Assembly: GCF_015693305.1 (NCBI RefSeq)
Contig: NZ_CP065138.1
Location: forward strand, 2,482,001-2,546,000
Reading direction: 5' to 3'
Origin: Sphingobium sp. Cam5-1
GTDB lineage: Bacteria > Pseudomonadota > Alphaproteobacteria > Sphingomonadales > Sphingomonadaceae
DNA length: 64,000 bases
Every line of letters begins with the position of its first letter. Within the stretch, counting starts at the first letter, position 1. A program made the position numbers and the translations under genes. The notes under the pieces are model-generated. The model searched no databases. It was not told the DNA's origin and was given only the letters and a program-made list of their open reading frames with translations. This document shows positions 7,675 through 16,641 of this stretch, in pieces.

Positions 7675-9045
7675 ATGTCCCACCGCTTCCATCCCTCGCT
7701 GCTCCGCGAATATGACATGCGCGGTATAGTCGGCAAAACCTTGGGAGAGGAAGACGCCTACGCGCTGGGCCGCAGCTTCGGCACGATCGTCAGGCGCAAT
7801 GGCGGATCATCGGTCGCGGTCGGCTATGACGGCCGCCTCAGCTCACCGATGCTCGAAGCGGCCGTGGTCAACGGCCTCGCCGACAGCGGCACCAACGCCC
7901 TGCGCATCGGCCTCGGCCCCACGCCAATGCTCTATTATGCCGAAGCGACGCTCGATGTTGATGGCGGCATCCAGATAACCGGCAGCCATAATCCCGCCGA
8001 TCACAATGGCTTCAAGCTGGTACTTGCGCATGAAGCCTTTTTTGGCGCGGACATCATGCGGCTTGGCGCCATCGCCGCTGCGGGCGATTGGGAACAAGGA
8101 AACGGCATTCGCTCCACCATCGACATCATGGACCAATATGTCGCCCGCCTGATGGAGGGGTTCGACGGCGGCGCGCTCCGCATCGCCTGGGACGCAGGCA
8201 GTGGCGCCGCAGGTCCGGTCGTGGACAAGCTCGTCCAGCTGCTGCCGGGTGAGCACCACACGCTTTTCACCGAAATAGACGGCAATTTTCCCCATCATCA
8301 CCCCGATCCGACGATCGAGGCGAATCTGCACGACCTGCGCGCCCTTGTCCTCGCCAACAACCTCCATTTCGGACTGGCTTTCGACGGGGACGGCGACCGG
8401 ATCGGCGTGGTCGATGGACAGGGGCGCACCATCTGGGGCGACCAGCTGCTCTCCTTGTTCGCCGAACCCGTGTTGCTGGACAGGCCCGGTGCCACCATCG
8501 TCGCCGACGTGAAATCCAGCCAGGCGCTGTTCGATCGCGTCACGGCGCTGGGCGGCACGCCGCTGATGTGGAAAACCGGCCACAGCCTCATCAAATCGAA
8601 GATGAAGCAGATCGGCAGCCCATTAGGCGGCGAAATGACCGGCCACATCTTCTTCGCTGATGATTATTACGGCTTCGACGATGGCCTTTACGCCGCCGTG
8701 CGCCTTATCCGGCTGGTCAGCCGCCTCGGTAAGAGCCTGACCGCTCTTCATGACGCACTGCCGCCGCTGGTAAACACGCCCGAATTACGATTCCCGGTGG
8801 ATGAAGACCGGAAATTCGCGATCGTCGCAGAAATAGTTTCGCGCTTGCGAGCGGCAGGCGCGAGCCTCAACGCCATCGACGGCGCCCGGGTCACCACCGA
8901 AGACGGATGGTGGCTGCTGCGCGCATCCAACACGCAGGCGGAACTGGTGGCCAGAATCGAATCGACGAATCAGCAGGGGCTCGATCGCCTGCGGGCTGAT
9001 CTTTTTCGCCATTTGTCCGAATCAGTGCTAGATTTTCAGGGTTGA
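7675..9045 (+). CDS. phosphomannomutase/phosphoglucomutase (AlgC/ManB-type phosphohexomutase)
   Basis: Interconverts hexose 6- and 1-phosphates, feeding nucleotide-sugar and surface-glycan synthesis. The 456-residue protein begins with the substrate-contact EYDMRGIVGKT. It has the phosphoserine loop GSHNPADHNGFKL near residue 103, a metal-binding DGDGDRIGVVD near residue 238 and a sugar-binding GGEMTGHIFF near residue 321. It starts 18 bases after the J-domain gene, probably in the same transcript. Sphingomonads use such an enzyme for sphingan and glycosphingolipid sugars. I cannot separate mannose from glucose specificity by eye. Confidence 0.92.
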   Translation: MSHRFHPSLLREYDMRGIVGKTLGEEDAYALGRSFGTIVRRNGGSSVAVGYDGRLSSPMLEAAVVNGLADSGTNALRIGLGPTPMLYYAEATLDVDGGIQITGSHNPADHNGFKLVLAHEAFFGADIMRLGAIAAAGDWEQGNGIRSTIDIMDQYVARLMEGFDGGALRIAWDAGSGAAGPVVDKLVQLLPGEHHTLFTEIDGNFPHHHPDPTIEANLHDLRALVLANNLHFGLAFDGDGDRIGVVDGQGRTIWGDQLLSLFAEPVLLDRPGATIVADVKSSQALFDRVTALGGTPLMWKTGHSLIKSKMKQIGSPLGGEMTGHIFFADDYYGFDDGLYAAVRLIRLVSRLGKSLTALHDALPPLVNTPELRFPVDEDRKFAIVAEIVSRLRAAGASLNAIDGARVTTEDGWWLLRASNTQAELVARIESTNQQGLDRLRADLFRHLSESVLDFQG

Positions 9046-9158
9046 GCCGCAGCGCCACAGCCGATCATTCACAAAAACTCCCTCAATCGGCATTCCCATT
9101 TCCGCTACGGATTCCGCCCAATTGTTGACAGTTGCAATAAACGCAACCGTGTACTTGT

Positions 9159-9260
9159 CTTTCGCAGTTGCGAAAGAAAGCGTTGGCCCGCAAAGAGGAC
9201 AGGCCTTTCAGGCATCCTCTCCTAAAACTTCCAAGCCGTCCTTCGGGGCGGCTTTTTTTT
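9159..9260 (+). ncRNA. candidate small RNA, copy A of a two-member family
   Basis: A conserved non-coding block related to 15499-15601. In order it holds a perfect hairpin CTTTCGC-AGTT-GCGAAAG (9159-9176), a purine-rich stretch with AGAGGA (9195-9200) able to pair with TCCTCT (9215-9220), the near-identical shared segment from GGCCTTTCAGG to CTCCTAAAACTT (about 9202-9230), and an intrinsic terminator. A TTGACA at 9125-9130 is a suitable -35 box and aligns with ATGACG in copy B. The exposed CCTCTCCT is complementary to Shine-Dalgarno sequences. It may belong to the alphaproteobacterial suhB/anti-SD group, but I could not test that. Confidence 0.65.
9233..9260 (+). terminator. intrinsic terminator of small RNA copy A
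   Basis: Stem AAGCCGTCC / GGGCGGCTT closed by a TTCG tetraloop (9242-9245), followed by a run of eight T. One G-T wobble in the stem. It ends the small RNA 112 bases before the porin start codon. Confidence 0.85.
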
Positions 9261-9371
9261 CGTCCCGGTGGGATGCATTCCTGCCGAACGGGAAATTAAC
9301 CATATCGCTGCCATAGGCCGTGATGATATTGCGTGCCCGGCGCGCAAACGGGATTTCAAAAGGGGAATTGC

Positions 9372-10679
9372 ATGTTTTCAAGCCGCCGCATTGCCACCAC
9401 CTTCCTGTCTGTGGGCTTTCTGGCGCTTCCCATGCCCGCGCTCGCCGGCGGCTTCTATCTGCAGGAACAATCGCCCAAGGAAACGGGCAGGGCGCTTTCG
9501 GGTGCCGGTGCGGCGGCGGATGACCCGTCGGCCATCTATTTCAATCCGGCCGCGATTACCGAACTTCCCGGCGTGCAATTGTCCGCTGGCGCCGTGGCGC
9601 TTTTCGCCACCGCTCAGCAATCGAACCAGGGCAGCAATCGCACCGTGCCAGGCTTTCCGGGCGCCACTGTGCCGATCACAGGCAATTCGGGCGGCAACCC
9701 GTTCGACAAGGTCATTCCCGTGCCCAGCTTCTATGTCACGGGTCAGGTCACAGACCGGCTGTGGCTCGGCGCGGGCGTCAACGCCCCCTTCGGCCTCAAG
9801 CTGGATTATGACTCCGGCTTCTTCGGCCGTTATGAATCGCTCCACACCGACCTTAAGGCTTATAATGTTCAGGCGTCCGCCGCTTATAAGCTGGACGATC
9901 ATTTCTCCATCGGCGGCGGCGTGGATGTCCAATATGTGAAGGTCACGCTGACCAACGCCCTGCCGCAACTTTCGCCCCTGATCACGACCGATGGCCTCGC
10001 CCGCGTGACGGGCAAGGATTGGACGCTGGGCTGGAATGCGGGCTTCTTCTATACCAATGGCGACACCAATGTCGGCATCTCTTATCGCTCTGGCATGGGG
10101 CACCGTCTGACCGGTACGCAGACGATTTCGGGCCTCCAAGGTCTGCTGGCGCCGCAAAATGGCAGCAGCGATGCCACCGCGCCGCTTGAACTGCCTGACA
10201 TCGTGACCGTCGGCTTCATGCATCGGCTGACCCCCAGCCTTCGCGCCATGATCAGCGCGCGCTGGTATAATTGGTCGGTCTTCAAATCGATCGCCATCAC
10301 GGCGGCGGGCCGCACCTCGGTCAAGGAACTGGATTACAAGGACAGCTACAGCGTCAGCCTGGGCGGCGAATATGATGTCAGCCCTGCGCTCACCCTGCGC
10401 GCGGGCACGATGTTCGATCGCTCGCCTACCAAACCTCAGCATCTGACCACGCGCGTGCCCGACGGCGATCGCGCCTGGCTGTCGGCCGGGGCAACCTACA
10501 ATGTCTCGCCCGCCATCGGCCTCAATCTCAGCTACGCGCATAATTTCGTGGAAAAGGCGAATATCATCCGCCCCGAAAGCTATTATGCCGGGACTCCGGC
10601 GGCGACCACCGTCACCACCCTGTCCCGGACCAGCGGCAATGCGGACCAGATCGCCGCATCGGTGACGGCGCGCTTCTAA
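9372..10679 (+). CDS. FadL/OmpP1-family outer membrane porin
   Basis: Beta-barrel outer membrane protein of the long-chain fatty acid/hydrophobic compound transporter family. From the ATG at 9372 (preceded by AAAAGGGG) it has 435 residues with a clear signal peptide ending ALA before GGFYLQEQSPKETGRALSGA. The N-terminal aromatic-rich segment and AADDPSAIYFNPAA are typical of the FadL hatch region, and it ends in Phe (VTARF) as barrels do. An in-frame ATG at 9333 would bury the signal peptide, so I reject that start. It stands alone between small RNA copy A and ispG. Confidence 0.9.
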   Translation: MFSSRRIATTFLSVGFLALPMPALAGGFYLQEQSPKETGRALSGAGAAADDPSAIYFNPAAITELPGVQLSAGAVALFATAQQSNQGSNRTVPGFPGATVPITGNSGGNPFDKVIPVPSFYVTGQVTDRLWLGAGVNAPFGLKLDYDSGFFGRYESLHTDLKAYNVQASAAYKLDDHFSIGGGVDVQYVKVTLTNALPQLSPLITTDGLARVTGKDWTLGWNAGFFYTNGDTNVGISYRSGMGHRLTGTQTISGLQGLLAPQNGSSDATAPLELPDIVTVGFMHRLTPSLRAMISARWYNWSVFKSIAITAAGRTSVKELDYKDSYSVSLGGEYDVSPALTLRAGTMFDRSPTKPQHLTTRVPDGDRAWLSAGATYNVSPAIGLNLSYAHNFVEKANIIRPESYYAGTPAATTVTTLSRTSGNADQIAASVTARF

Positions 10680-10730
10680 CTTGGCTCGTGAATCACTATA
10701 GGGGCTCCATCAGCACGGAGCCCCCAATTC

Positions 10731-11891
10731 ATGTCCGACCATAATCCCGGCCTGCGTCCCTGGCGCGACATAGCTCGCCGGCCATGCCGCCAGATCATGG
10801 TCGGCAATGTGCCGGTCGGCGGCGGCGCGCCCGTCAGCGTGCAGACGATGACCAACACGCTGACGCATGACGTCAAGGCGACGATCGACCAGATCCGCCG
10901 CTGCGAGGATGCGGGCGTCGACATCATCCGCGTGTCTTGCCCGGACGAGGAATCGACGGCGGCCCTGAAGCAGATCGTTCGCGCCGCCCGCGTACCGATC
11001 GTCGCCGACATCCATTTCCACTATAAGCGCGCGCTCGAAGCCGCTGACGCGGGCGCGGCTTGCCTCCGCATCAATCCCGGCAACATCGGGTCGGAAGCGC
11101 GCGTCAAGGAAGTGGTCGACGCGGCCAAATCCAATGGCTGCGCCATCCGCATAGGCGTCAACGCGGGCAGCCTCGAAAAGGACCTGCTCGAAAAATATGG
11201 CGAACCCTGCCCGGGGGCACTGGTCGAAAGTGCGCTCGACCATATCAAGCTGCTCCAGGATCAGGACTTTCACGAATATAAGGTCGCGGTAAAGGCGTCC
11301 GACGTATTCCTCGCCGTCTCCGCCTATATGCAGCTCGCCGACGCCGTCGATTGCCCCCTGCATCTGGGCATCACCGAGGCGGGGGGCCTGATCGGCGGCA
11401 CGGTCAAAAGCGCGATCGGCATCGGCAATCTCCTCTGGGCCGGGGTCGGCGATACGATCCGCGTCTCCCTCTCCGCCGAACCGGAAGAGGAAGTGCGCGT
11501 CGGCTATGAAATCCTGAAATCCCTCGGCATCCGCACCCGCGGGGTCAAGGTCATCTCCTGCCCCAGCTGCGCGCGTCAGGGTTTCGACGTCATCCGCACC
11601 GTGCAGGCGCTGGAGGAAAGGCTCCAGCATATCCACACGCCCCTGTCGCTCTCGGTACTCGGCTGTGTCGTCAACGGCCCCGGCGAAGCGCGCGAAACCG
11701 ACATCGGCCTCACCGGCGGCGGCGCGGGCAAGCATATGGTCTATCTCTCCGGCCTCACCGACCACACCATCCAGGACGAAGGCATGATCGACCATATCGT
11801 CAATCTGGTCGAAGCCAAGGCGGCGGAGATTGAAGCGGCCAAGCTCGAAGCGGAAACGACCGACGCAGGCCGGGCCGAGGCGGCGGAGTAG
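10731..11891 (+). CDS. ispG: 4-hydroxy-3-methylbut-2-enyl diphosphate synthase (flavodoxin)
   Basis: Reduces MEcPP to HMBPP in the MEP isoprenoid pathway, using a [4Fe-4S] cluster. The 386-residue protein has the N-terminal [19 protein letters not shown], the cluster Cys pair in [11 protein letters not shown] near residue 278, a third Cys in [10 protein letters not shown] near residue 309, and the family's KHMVYLSG end. The short bacterial type (no insertion domain) fits the length. A Glu/Ala-rich tail of about 25 residues follows. A dispersed repeat lies just downstream. Confidence 0.96.
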   Translation: MSDHNPGLRPWRDIARRPCRQIMVGNVPVGGGAPVSVQTMTNTLTHDVKATIDQIRRCEDAGVDIIRVSCPDEESTAALKQIVRAARVPIVADIHFHYKRALEAADAGAACLRINPGNIGSEARVKEVVDAAKSNGCAIRIGVNAGSLEKDLLEKYGEPCPGALVESALDHIKLLQDQDFHEYKVAVKASDVFLAVSAYMQLADAVDCPLHLGITEAGGLIGGTVKSAIGIGNLLWAGVGDTIRVSLSAEPEEEVRVGYEILKSLGIRTRGVKVISCPSCARQGFDVIRTVQALEERLQHIHTPLSLSVLGCVVNGPGEARETDIGLTGGGAGKHMVYLSGLTDHTIQDEGMIDHIVNLVEAKAAEIEAAKLEAETTDAGRAEAAE

Positions 11892-11976
11892 GGGAGGAGG
11901 GCATCCCGCCACACCCAGTCCACTCGCCGCCGTCCCCTTTATAGGGAAGGCTCGACCCTCCAAGCCTCCCCATCCC

Positions 11977-12003
11977 CCGTTCGGGCTGAGCCTGTCGAAG
12001 CCC
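11977..12003. repeat. dispersed 27-bp repeat, copy 2
   Basis: Matches 5161-5187 at 26 of 27 bases, same orientation. It lies in the 176-bp gap between ispG and the EamA transporter gene, again just after the end of a rightward gene. Confidence 0.75.
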
Positions 12004-12067
12004 ATTCCTTCTTAAATCTGCCCTGCTCGCAGATGCCGAGCCGCCTCACCGCTACACCCCCCATGCC

Positions 12068-12997
12068 ATGAACATGACCCAACCCCGCTCCCTCGCCATT
12101 CCCTTTGCAGTCTGCTGCGCCGCCGTGCTGCTCTTTGCCATCATGGACGCGACGATGAAGGGATTGAGCCTCTCCATCGGCCTGTTCAACGCGCTCTTCT
12201 GGCGCGCGCTGGCCGGGACGCTGCTCGGCCTCGTGATCATGCTGCCCGGCGGCCACCGTTGGCCGACCAGACCGGTCCTGCGCCTGCATATCCTGCGCGG
12301 TATTATCGTCTCGATCATGGCGAGCCTCTTTTTCTTCGCGCTGATGCGCATGCCGCTCGCTGAAGCCATCGCGCTGTCCTTCATCGCGCCGCTCATCGCC
12401 CTTTATCTTGCCGCGCTGCTGCTGGGCGAACGGATCGGCAAGCGCGCCATCAGCGCCTCTCTTCTCGGACTCGTCGGCGTCGCGGTGATCCTGTCGGGCC
12501 GTATGCAGGACAGCTATGACTGGGACGCCCTGCTCGGCGCCGCCGCTGTGCTGGTTTCAGCGGTCCTCTTCGCCTGGAATCTGATCATTCAGCGCCAGCA
12601 GGCCCAGCTTGCCTCCCCGGTCGAAGTTGCCTTCTTCCAGCATTGCGTCATGCTCATCCTCTTTGGCCTGTGCGCGGCAGCCGCGTGGGCAGCGCCGACC
12701 CTCTTTCCGCTGCACCTCGACCTCCCCCGCCCTGATTCCGCGCTCCTCATCGTCGCCTGCGCGGCCTTCGCCTTCACCTCGCTCGCCGCCTTCGCCTGGG
12801 CCTATGCGCGGGCGGAGGCTCAGCACCTCATCCCGGTCGAATTTACCGCCTTCATCTGGGCGGCGATCATCGGCTGGCTCGCCTTCGGCGAACGGCTGAC
12901 CCTCTCGACCCTCGCGGGCGCGGCGCTGATCGTCGCCGGATGCCTCATCGCCCTGCGCGCATCTCCGTCAGCGCAAATGCATGAAGGAGTCACATGA
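12068..12997 (+). CDS. EamA/DMT-superfamily inner membrane transporter
   Basis: 309 residues with about ten hydrophobic helices in two EamA-type repeats of five. Characteristic features are the conserved Glu in MRMPLAEAIALSFIAPLIALYLA near residue 95 and a second-half PVEFTAFIWAAIIGWLAFGE. Members export metabolites or amino acids, but substrate cannot be read from sequence. The first ATG of a MNMT start is chosen; the alternative is two codons later. Rightward, between ispG and ftsK, with no clear partner. Confidence 0.87.
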   Translation: MNMTQPRSLAIPFAVCCAAVLLFAIMDATMKGLSLSIGLFNALFWRALAGTLLGLVIMLPGGHRWPTRPVLRLHILRGIIVSIMASLFFFALMRMPLAEAIALSFIAPLIALYLAALLLGERIGKRAISASLLGLVGVAVILSGRMQDSYDWDALLGAAAVLVSAVLFAWNLIIQRQQAQLASPVEVAFFQHCVMLILFGLCAAAAWAAPTLFPLHLDLPRPDSALLIVACAAFAFTSLAAFAWAYARAEAQHLIPVEFTAFIWAAIIGWLAFGERLTLSTLAGAALIVAGCLIALRASPSAQMHEGVT

Positions 12998-13075
12998 TTG
13001 GTGATCCGGCGGGAATCGCGTTTTTCCCGCCATTTCATTCATGATTTTCCCGCGACCAGCCGAAACGCCGGACTC

Positions 13076-13105
13076 TTGACGCGGAGTCCCCGCTCGGCGC
13101 ATTGT
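13076..13105 (+). promoter_or_regulatory. possible ftsK promoter
   Basis: TTGACG at 13076-13081 and CATTGT at 13100-13105, 18 bases apart, lie 36-65 bases upstream of the chosen ftsK start. The -35 is good and the -10 weak, as often seen in alphaproteobacteria. Confidence 0.4.
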
Positions 13106-13140
13106 GCCGGAACGGAACATTTGGGGGACATTCAAAAGCC

Positions 13141-15468
13141 ATGGCTGTCAGCCGCGGAGGAAAGCGCACGCCGGAATGGCGCGAAATGCTGAAACGCAGC
13201 CTCATCCGCAGCGGCGCGCTGATCAGCGCGATCGCGCTGATGCTGGCGACCCTGTTCCTCGCGCTCGCGCTGCTCAGCTTCCGCCTGAGCGACCCGTCGA
13301 TGATGACCGTCGCCGACAATCAGGTCCAAAATATCATGGGCTGGCCCGGCGCCTGGGTCTCCGCCTTCCTCTTCACCCTGCTTGGCGTACCTGTTGCGCT
13401 CGTTCTTCCCTTGCTGGCCATCACCGCCCGTCGCCTTTGGGGTGATCAGGACATGACCGGGTGGAAAGGGCAGTTCGGCAAATGCTTCCTCGGCATTATC
13501 CTCATCGGCATCGCGCTGGCGATGTTCCAGCCTGACTCGCTTATCGATCTCCCGTCGGGCTGGGGCGGTCTCATCGGCTTGGCCACCGCCAACGGCGTAC
13601 GCAGCCTCACCTCCGCCGCGCCCGCCGCGCAAGGATGGATCACAGGCATTCTCGTGGTGCTGATGCTACTCGCCGGCTTCTTCACCTGGTATCGCAGCCT
13701 TGCGCTGGAAAAGCCGATCCTCGCCTTGCGCCGTCCAACTCTGCCGCGTCTCAGTCTGCCCAAACCGGCCCTCGCTTTCGCGGGCGGCGGGAGCGTTACT
13801 GCCGACGCGCAAGATGACGATGACGAAACCGGAGAACGCGTCATCGCTCCCCGCCGCGCCGTGTCGAACGAGCCCAAGCCGCCCATCACCATCCAGACTC
13901 CCAAACCCGCGCCCGCCCAAAGGCAAATGGCGCCCGTTTCTCAGGATGACCTGTTCGGCAATAGCTCGCTGCCCTCGCCCGACCTGCTTAATCCGATACC
14001 CGCAAGCCAGTCGCAGAAGATCGACAAGGCCGCGTTGGAACGCAATGCCCGCCTGCTCGAATCCGTGCTCGACGACTTCCATGTGAAGGGAAACATCGTC
14101 GAAGTGCGCCCCGGCCCGGTCGTCACCATGTACGAACTGGAGCCGGCACCCGGCATCAAGGCGAGCCGCGTCATTGCGCTCGCCGACGACATCGCCCGCA
14201 ACATGTCGGCCCTTTCCGCCCGCGTCGCGACCATTCCCGGCCGCACCGTCATCGGCATCGAACTGCCCAACGCCAATCGCGAGGGCGTGTCGTTCCGCGA
14301 GCTTATCACCTCCGAACAGTTCGTGCAGGACGCCACGCTGCCAATCATCCTGGGCAAGAATATCTCGGGCGAACCGATTATCGCCGACCTTGCGCCCATG
14401 CCGCACCTGCTGATCGCGGGCACCACCGGCTCGGGTAAGTCGGTTGGCCTTAACGCCATGATCCTGTCGCTGCTCTACCGCATGACGCCGGACCAGCTGC
14501 GCCTCATCATGATCGACCCCAAGATGCTGGAATTGTCGACCTATGACGACATCCCGCATCTGTTGTCGCCTGTCGTGACCGAGCCCGCCAAGGCGATCCG
14601 CGCCCTCAAATGGGCGGTGGAGCAGATGGAGGACCGCTATCGCATGATGGCCTCCATCTCCGTCCGCAACCTCGCCAATTATAATGAAAAGGTGCGGGCA
14701 GCGAAAGCCAAGGGCAAGCCACTCGGCCGCCGCGTTCAGACGGGCTACGATCCCGAAACCGGCAAGCCGATCTACGAGGAAGAACAGCTCGATTTCCAGC
14801 CGCTGCCGCAGATCGTGGTGGTGGTGGACGAACTCGCCGACCTGATGATGACGGCAGGCAAGGAAGTCGAGTTCCTGATCCAGCGCCTGGCGCAAAAGGC
14901 GCGTGCTGCGGGCATCCATCTGATCCTGGCGACGCAGCGCCCATCCGTTGATGTCATCACCGGCGTCATCAAGGCGAACCTTCCGACCCGGATCAGCTTC
15001 TTCGTGACCTCAAAGATCGACAGCCGCACGATCCTGGGTGAGCAAGGCGCCGAACAGCTGCTGGGCAAGGGCGACATGCTCTATATGCACGGCGGCAAGG
15101 GTCTGATGCGCGTACATGGCCCCTTCGTGTCCGACGACGAGGTGCGCGTGGTCGCCGACCACTGGCGGGCACAAGGGCAGCCGGATTATATCTCGGCCGT
15201 GACCGAAGAACCGGAAGAAGGCAGCTTCGCCCTCGACGGCGTGGATCTGGGCGATGATAGCCCCGATGCGCAGCTGTTCCGCAAAGCATGCCAGCTGGTG
15301 TTTGAAAATCAGAAGGCTTCGACCAGCTGGCTGCAGCGTCAGCTCCGGGTCGGCTATAATTCGGCTGCGCGCCTCATTGAGCGGATGGAAGAAGAGGGGC
15401 TGGTCGGCCCTCCGAACCATGTCGGCCGACGTGAGGTATTGCGCGATGAAAATGGCAATCCGCTATGA
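13141..15468 (+). CDS. ftsK: DNA translocase FtsK
   Basis: Septal ATPase that pumps chromosome dimers and terminus DNA during division. From the ATG at 13141 (GGGGGA upstream) it has 775 residues: four membrane helices in the first 190, a Pro/Ala-rich linker, then the motor with EPAPGIKASRVIALADDIAR, Walker A GTTGSGKS near residue 428, and Walker B-like IVVVVDELADLMM near residue 560. The C-terminal winged-helix gamma domain (STSWLQRQLRVGYNSAARLI) reads KOPS. The ATG at 13102 is less likely because its extension has no membrane character. Its linker is shorter than in E. coli. Confidence 0.95.
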   Translation: MAVSRGGKRTPEWREMLKRSLIRSGALISAIALMLATLFLALALLSFRLSDPSMMTVADNQVQNIMGWPGAWVSAFLFTLLGVPVALVLPLLAITARRLWGDQDMTGWKGQFGKCFLGIILIGIALAMFQPDSLIDLPSGWGGLIGLATANGVRSLTSAAPAAQGWITGILVVLMLLAGFFTWYRSLALEKPILALRRPTLPRLSLPKPALAFAGGGSVTADAQDDDDETGERVIAPRRAVSNEPKPPITIQTPKPAPAQRQMAPVSQDDLFGNSSLPSPDLLNPIPASQSQKIDKAALERNARLLESVLDDFHVKGNIVEVRPGPVVTMYELEPAPGIKASRVIALADDIARNMSALSARVATIPGRTVIGIELPNANREGVSFRELITSEQFVQDATLPIILGKNISGEPIIADLAPMPHLLIAGTTGSGKSVGLNAMILSLLYRMTPDQLRLIMIDPKMLELSTYDDIPHLLSPVVTEPAKAIRALKWAVEQMEDRYRMMASISVRNLANYNEKVRAAKAKGKPLGRRVQTGYDPETGKPIYEEEQLDFQPLPQIVVVVDELADLMMTAGKEVEFLIQRLAQKARAAGIHLILATQRPSVDVITGVIKANLPTRISFFVTSKIDSRTILGEQGAEQLLGKGDMLYMHGGKGLMRVHGPFVSDDEVRVVADHWRAQGQPDYISAVTEEPEEGSFALDGVDLGDDSPDAQLFRKACQLVFENQKASTSWLQRQLRVGYNSAARLIERMEEEGLVGPPNHVGRREVLRDENGNPL

Positions 15469-15498
15469 CGATTGCGTCAAACGCAATCGATCTGGCCG

Positions 15499-15601
15499 TC
15501 TATGCATTTGCGAAAAGGACCAGTGCCGTTCAATAAGATCGGGCCTTTCAGGCATCCTCTCCTAAAACTTTCCGGCTGGTCTTCGGACCAGCCTTTTTTT
15601 T
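15499..15601 (+). ncRNA. candidate small RNA, copy B of a two-member family
   Basis: Aligns without large gaps to 9159-9260: shared TTTGCGAAA near the 5' end, a near-identical segment from GGGCCTTTCAGG to CTCCTAAAACTT (15541-15570), and a terminator. Upstream, ATGACG-N-ATTGCG-TCAA-ACGCAAT (15465-15488) matches the TTGACA-GTTGC-ACGCAAC region of copy A, so promoter or operator sequence is conserved too. The perfect inverted repeat GATTGCGT-CAA-ACGCAATC (15470-15488) starts two bases after the ftsK stop. The middle, between GCGAAA and GGCC, differs from copy A. Confidence 0.65.
15574..15601 (+). terminator. intrinsic terminator of small RNA copy B (may also end ftsK)
   Basis: Perfect 8-bp stem GGCTGGTC / GACCAGCC with a TTCG tetraloop, followed by eight T. 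It may also stop readthrough from ftsK, about 105 bases upstream. Confidence 0.9.
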
Positions 15602-15734
15602 GTTCATCGGGCGAGCTAATTCACAGCTGCAAAGCGGCCCATGCAGGGTTCGGAGATCAGGAACGCATCAGTTCACAATGGGTTCAACGCCTGATCGTTA
15701 CTCCTCGACCTCTCAACAAAGCGGAGAAGAATGC

Positions 15735-16373
15735 ATGAAGCGCTTGTTTGCGCCACTCGCCCTGGCCCTGGCCGCCGCACCGTTGTTCGTTCCAGCCGCG
15801 CCCGTTGCAGCGCAGCAGTCGCCGGACGGCATGGATCGGGTAAATGCCTATATTCGCGGCGTCACCACGATGACCGCCGATTTCGTGCAGACCGACCGCA
15901 CTGGTCAAACCCTGACGGGTAAGCTTACGATCAAGCAGCCCGGCAAGGTGCGGTTCCAGTATCAAAAAGGTGTGCCGCTGCTGATCGTCGGCGACGGCAA
16001 GGCCTTGACGATGATCGACTATGAAGTCCGTCAGGTGCAGCGCTGGCCGATTGGCAGCTCGCCTTTGGGCGCCTTGCTCGATCCGAAAAAGGACTTGTCC
16101 CGCTTTGGCAAGTTGATCCAGACCGGGGATCCGAAGGTGATCAGCGTCCAGGCACGCGATCCCAGGCGGCCGGAATTCGGCACCATCACGATGATCTTTG
16201 AACGCGATCCGGCCGGGCCTGCGGGTCTTCAGCTTTACGGATGGGTAGCGCTCGATTCCCAGAATAACCGTACTAGCGTGCGCTTGTCGAACCAGCGTTA
16301 TGGCGTCCCGGTTGCGAATTCTGCCTTTCGTTGGACAGACCCGCGCCCGAAGGGGCGCGTGGCGGGGGGGTGA
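15735..16373 (+). CDS. lolA: outer-membrane lipoprotein carrier protein LolA
   Basis: Periplasmic chaperone that carries lipoproteins from LolCDE to the outer membrane. From the ATG at 15735 (GGAGA about eight bases upstream) it has 212 residues. It has a signal peptide MKRLFAPLALALAAAPLFVP, then VNAYIRGVTTMTADFVQTD, typical of the LolA half-barrel, and LTGKLTIKQPGKVRFQY. Longer in-frame starts would hide the signal peptide. LolA downstream of ftsK is a conserved order in many proteobacteria. Confidence 0.92.
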   Translation: MKRLFAPLALALAAAPLFVPAAPVAAQQSPDGMDRVNAYIRGVTTMTADFVQTDRTGQTLTGKLTIKQPGKVRFQYQKGVPLLIVGDGKALTMIDYEVRQVQRWPIGSSPLGALLDPKKDLSRFGKLIQTGDPKVISVQARDPRRPEFGTITMIFERDPAGPAGLQLYGWVALDSQNNRTSVRLSNQRYGVPVANSAFRWTDPRPKGRVAGG

Positions 16374-16538
16374 AATGGGCCTGGCATGAGATGGATGGCG
16401 ATCTGCCGAATTCTGTTCATCTTCGGCTCATATCCGGAACCCTAATAAGAACTCCACGGCGCGAGACGAAGTCCGGGATTTCCCCCCTGTTACTCGGAAC
16501 GCAGCTCCCGCCGCAAAGCGCTTCAAGGGCGCGATCGA

Positions 16539-16570
16539 GACCCCCGTTCCATGCCCCCGGAGCGGGGGTC
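16539..16570 (+). terminator. hairpin downstream of lolA, probable weak terminator
   Basis: GACCCCCG and CGGGGGTC arms with an inner TCC/GGA pair, followed by TTACTTTG rather than a clean T run. It lies 165 bases after the lolA stop and 72 before xth. The rest of 16374-16641 shows no gene. Confidence 0.5.
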
Positions 16571-16641
16571 TTACTTTGCCAGTGGCAGGTCGGTGCAGAG
16601 CCAAGCTTGCGAAGCCGTTCGCAGGCCCTTAGGGGATCAGC

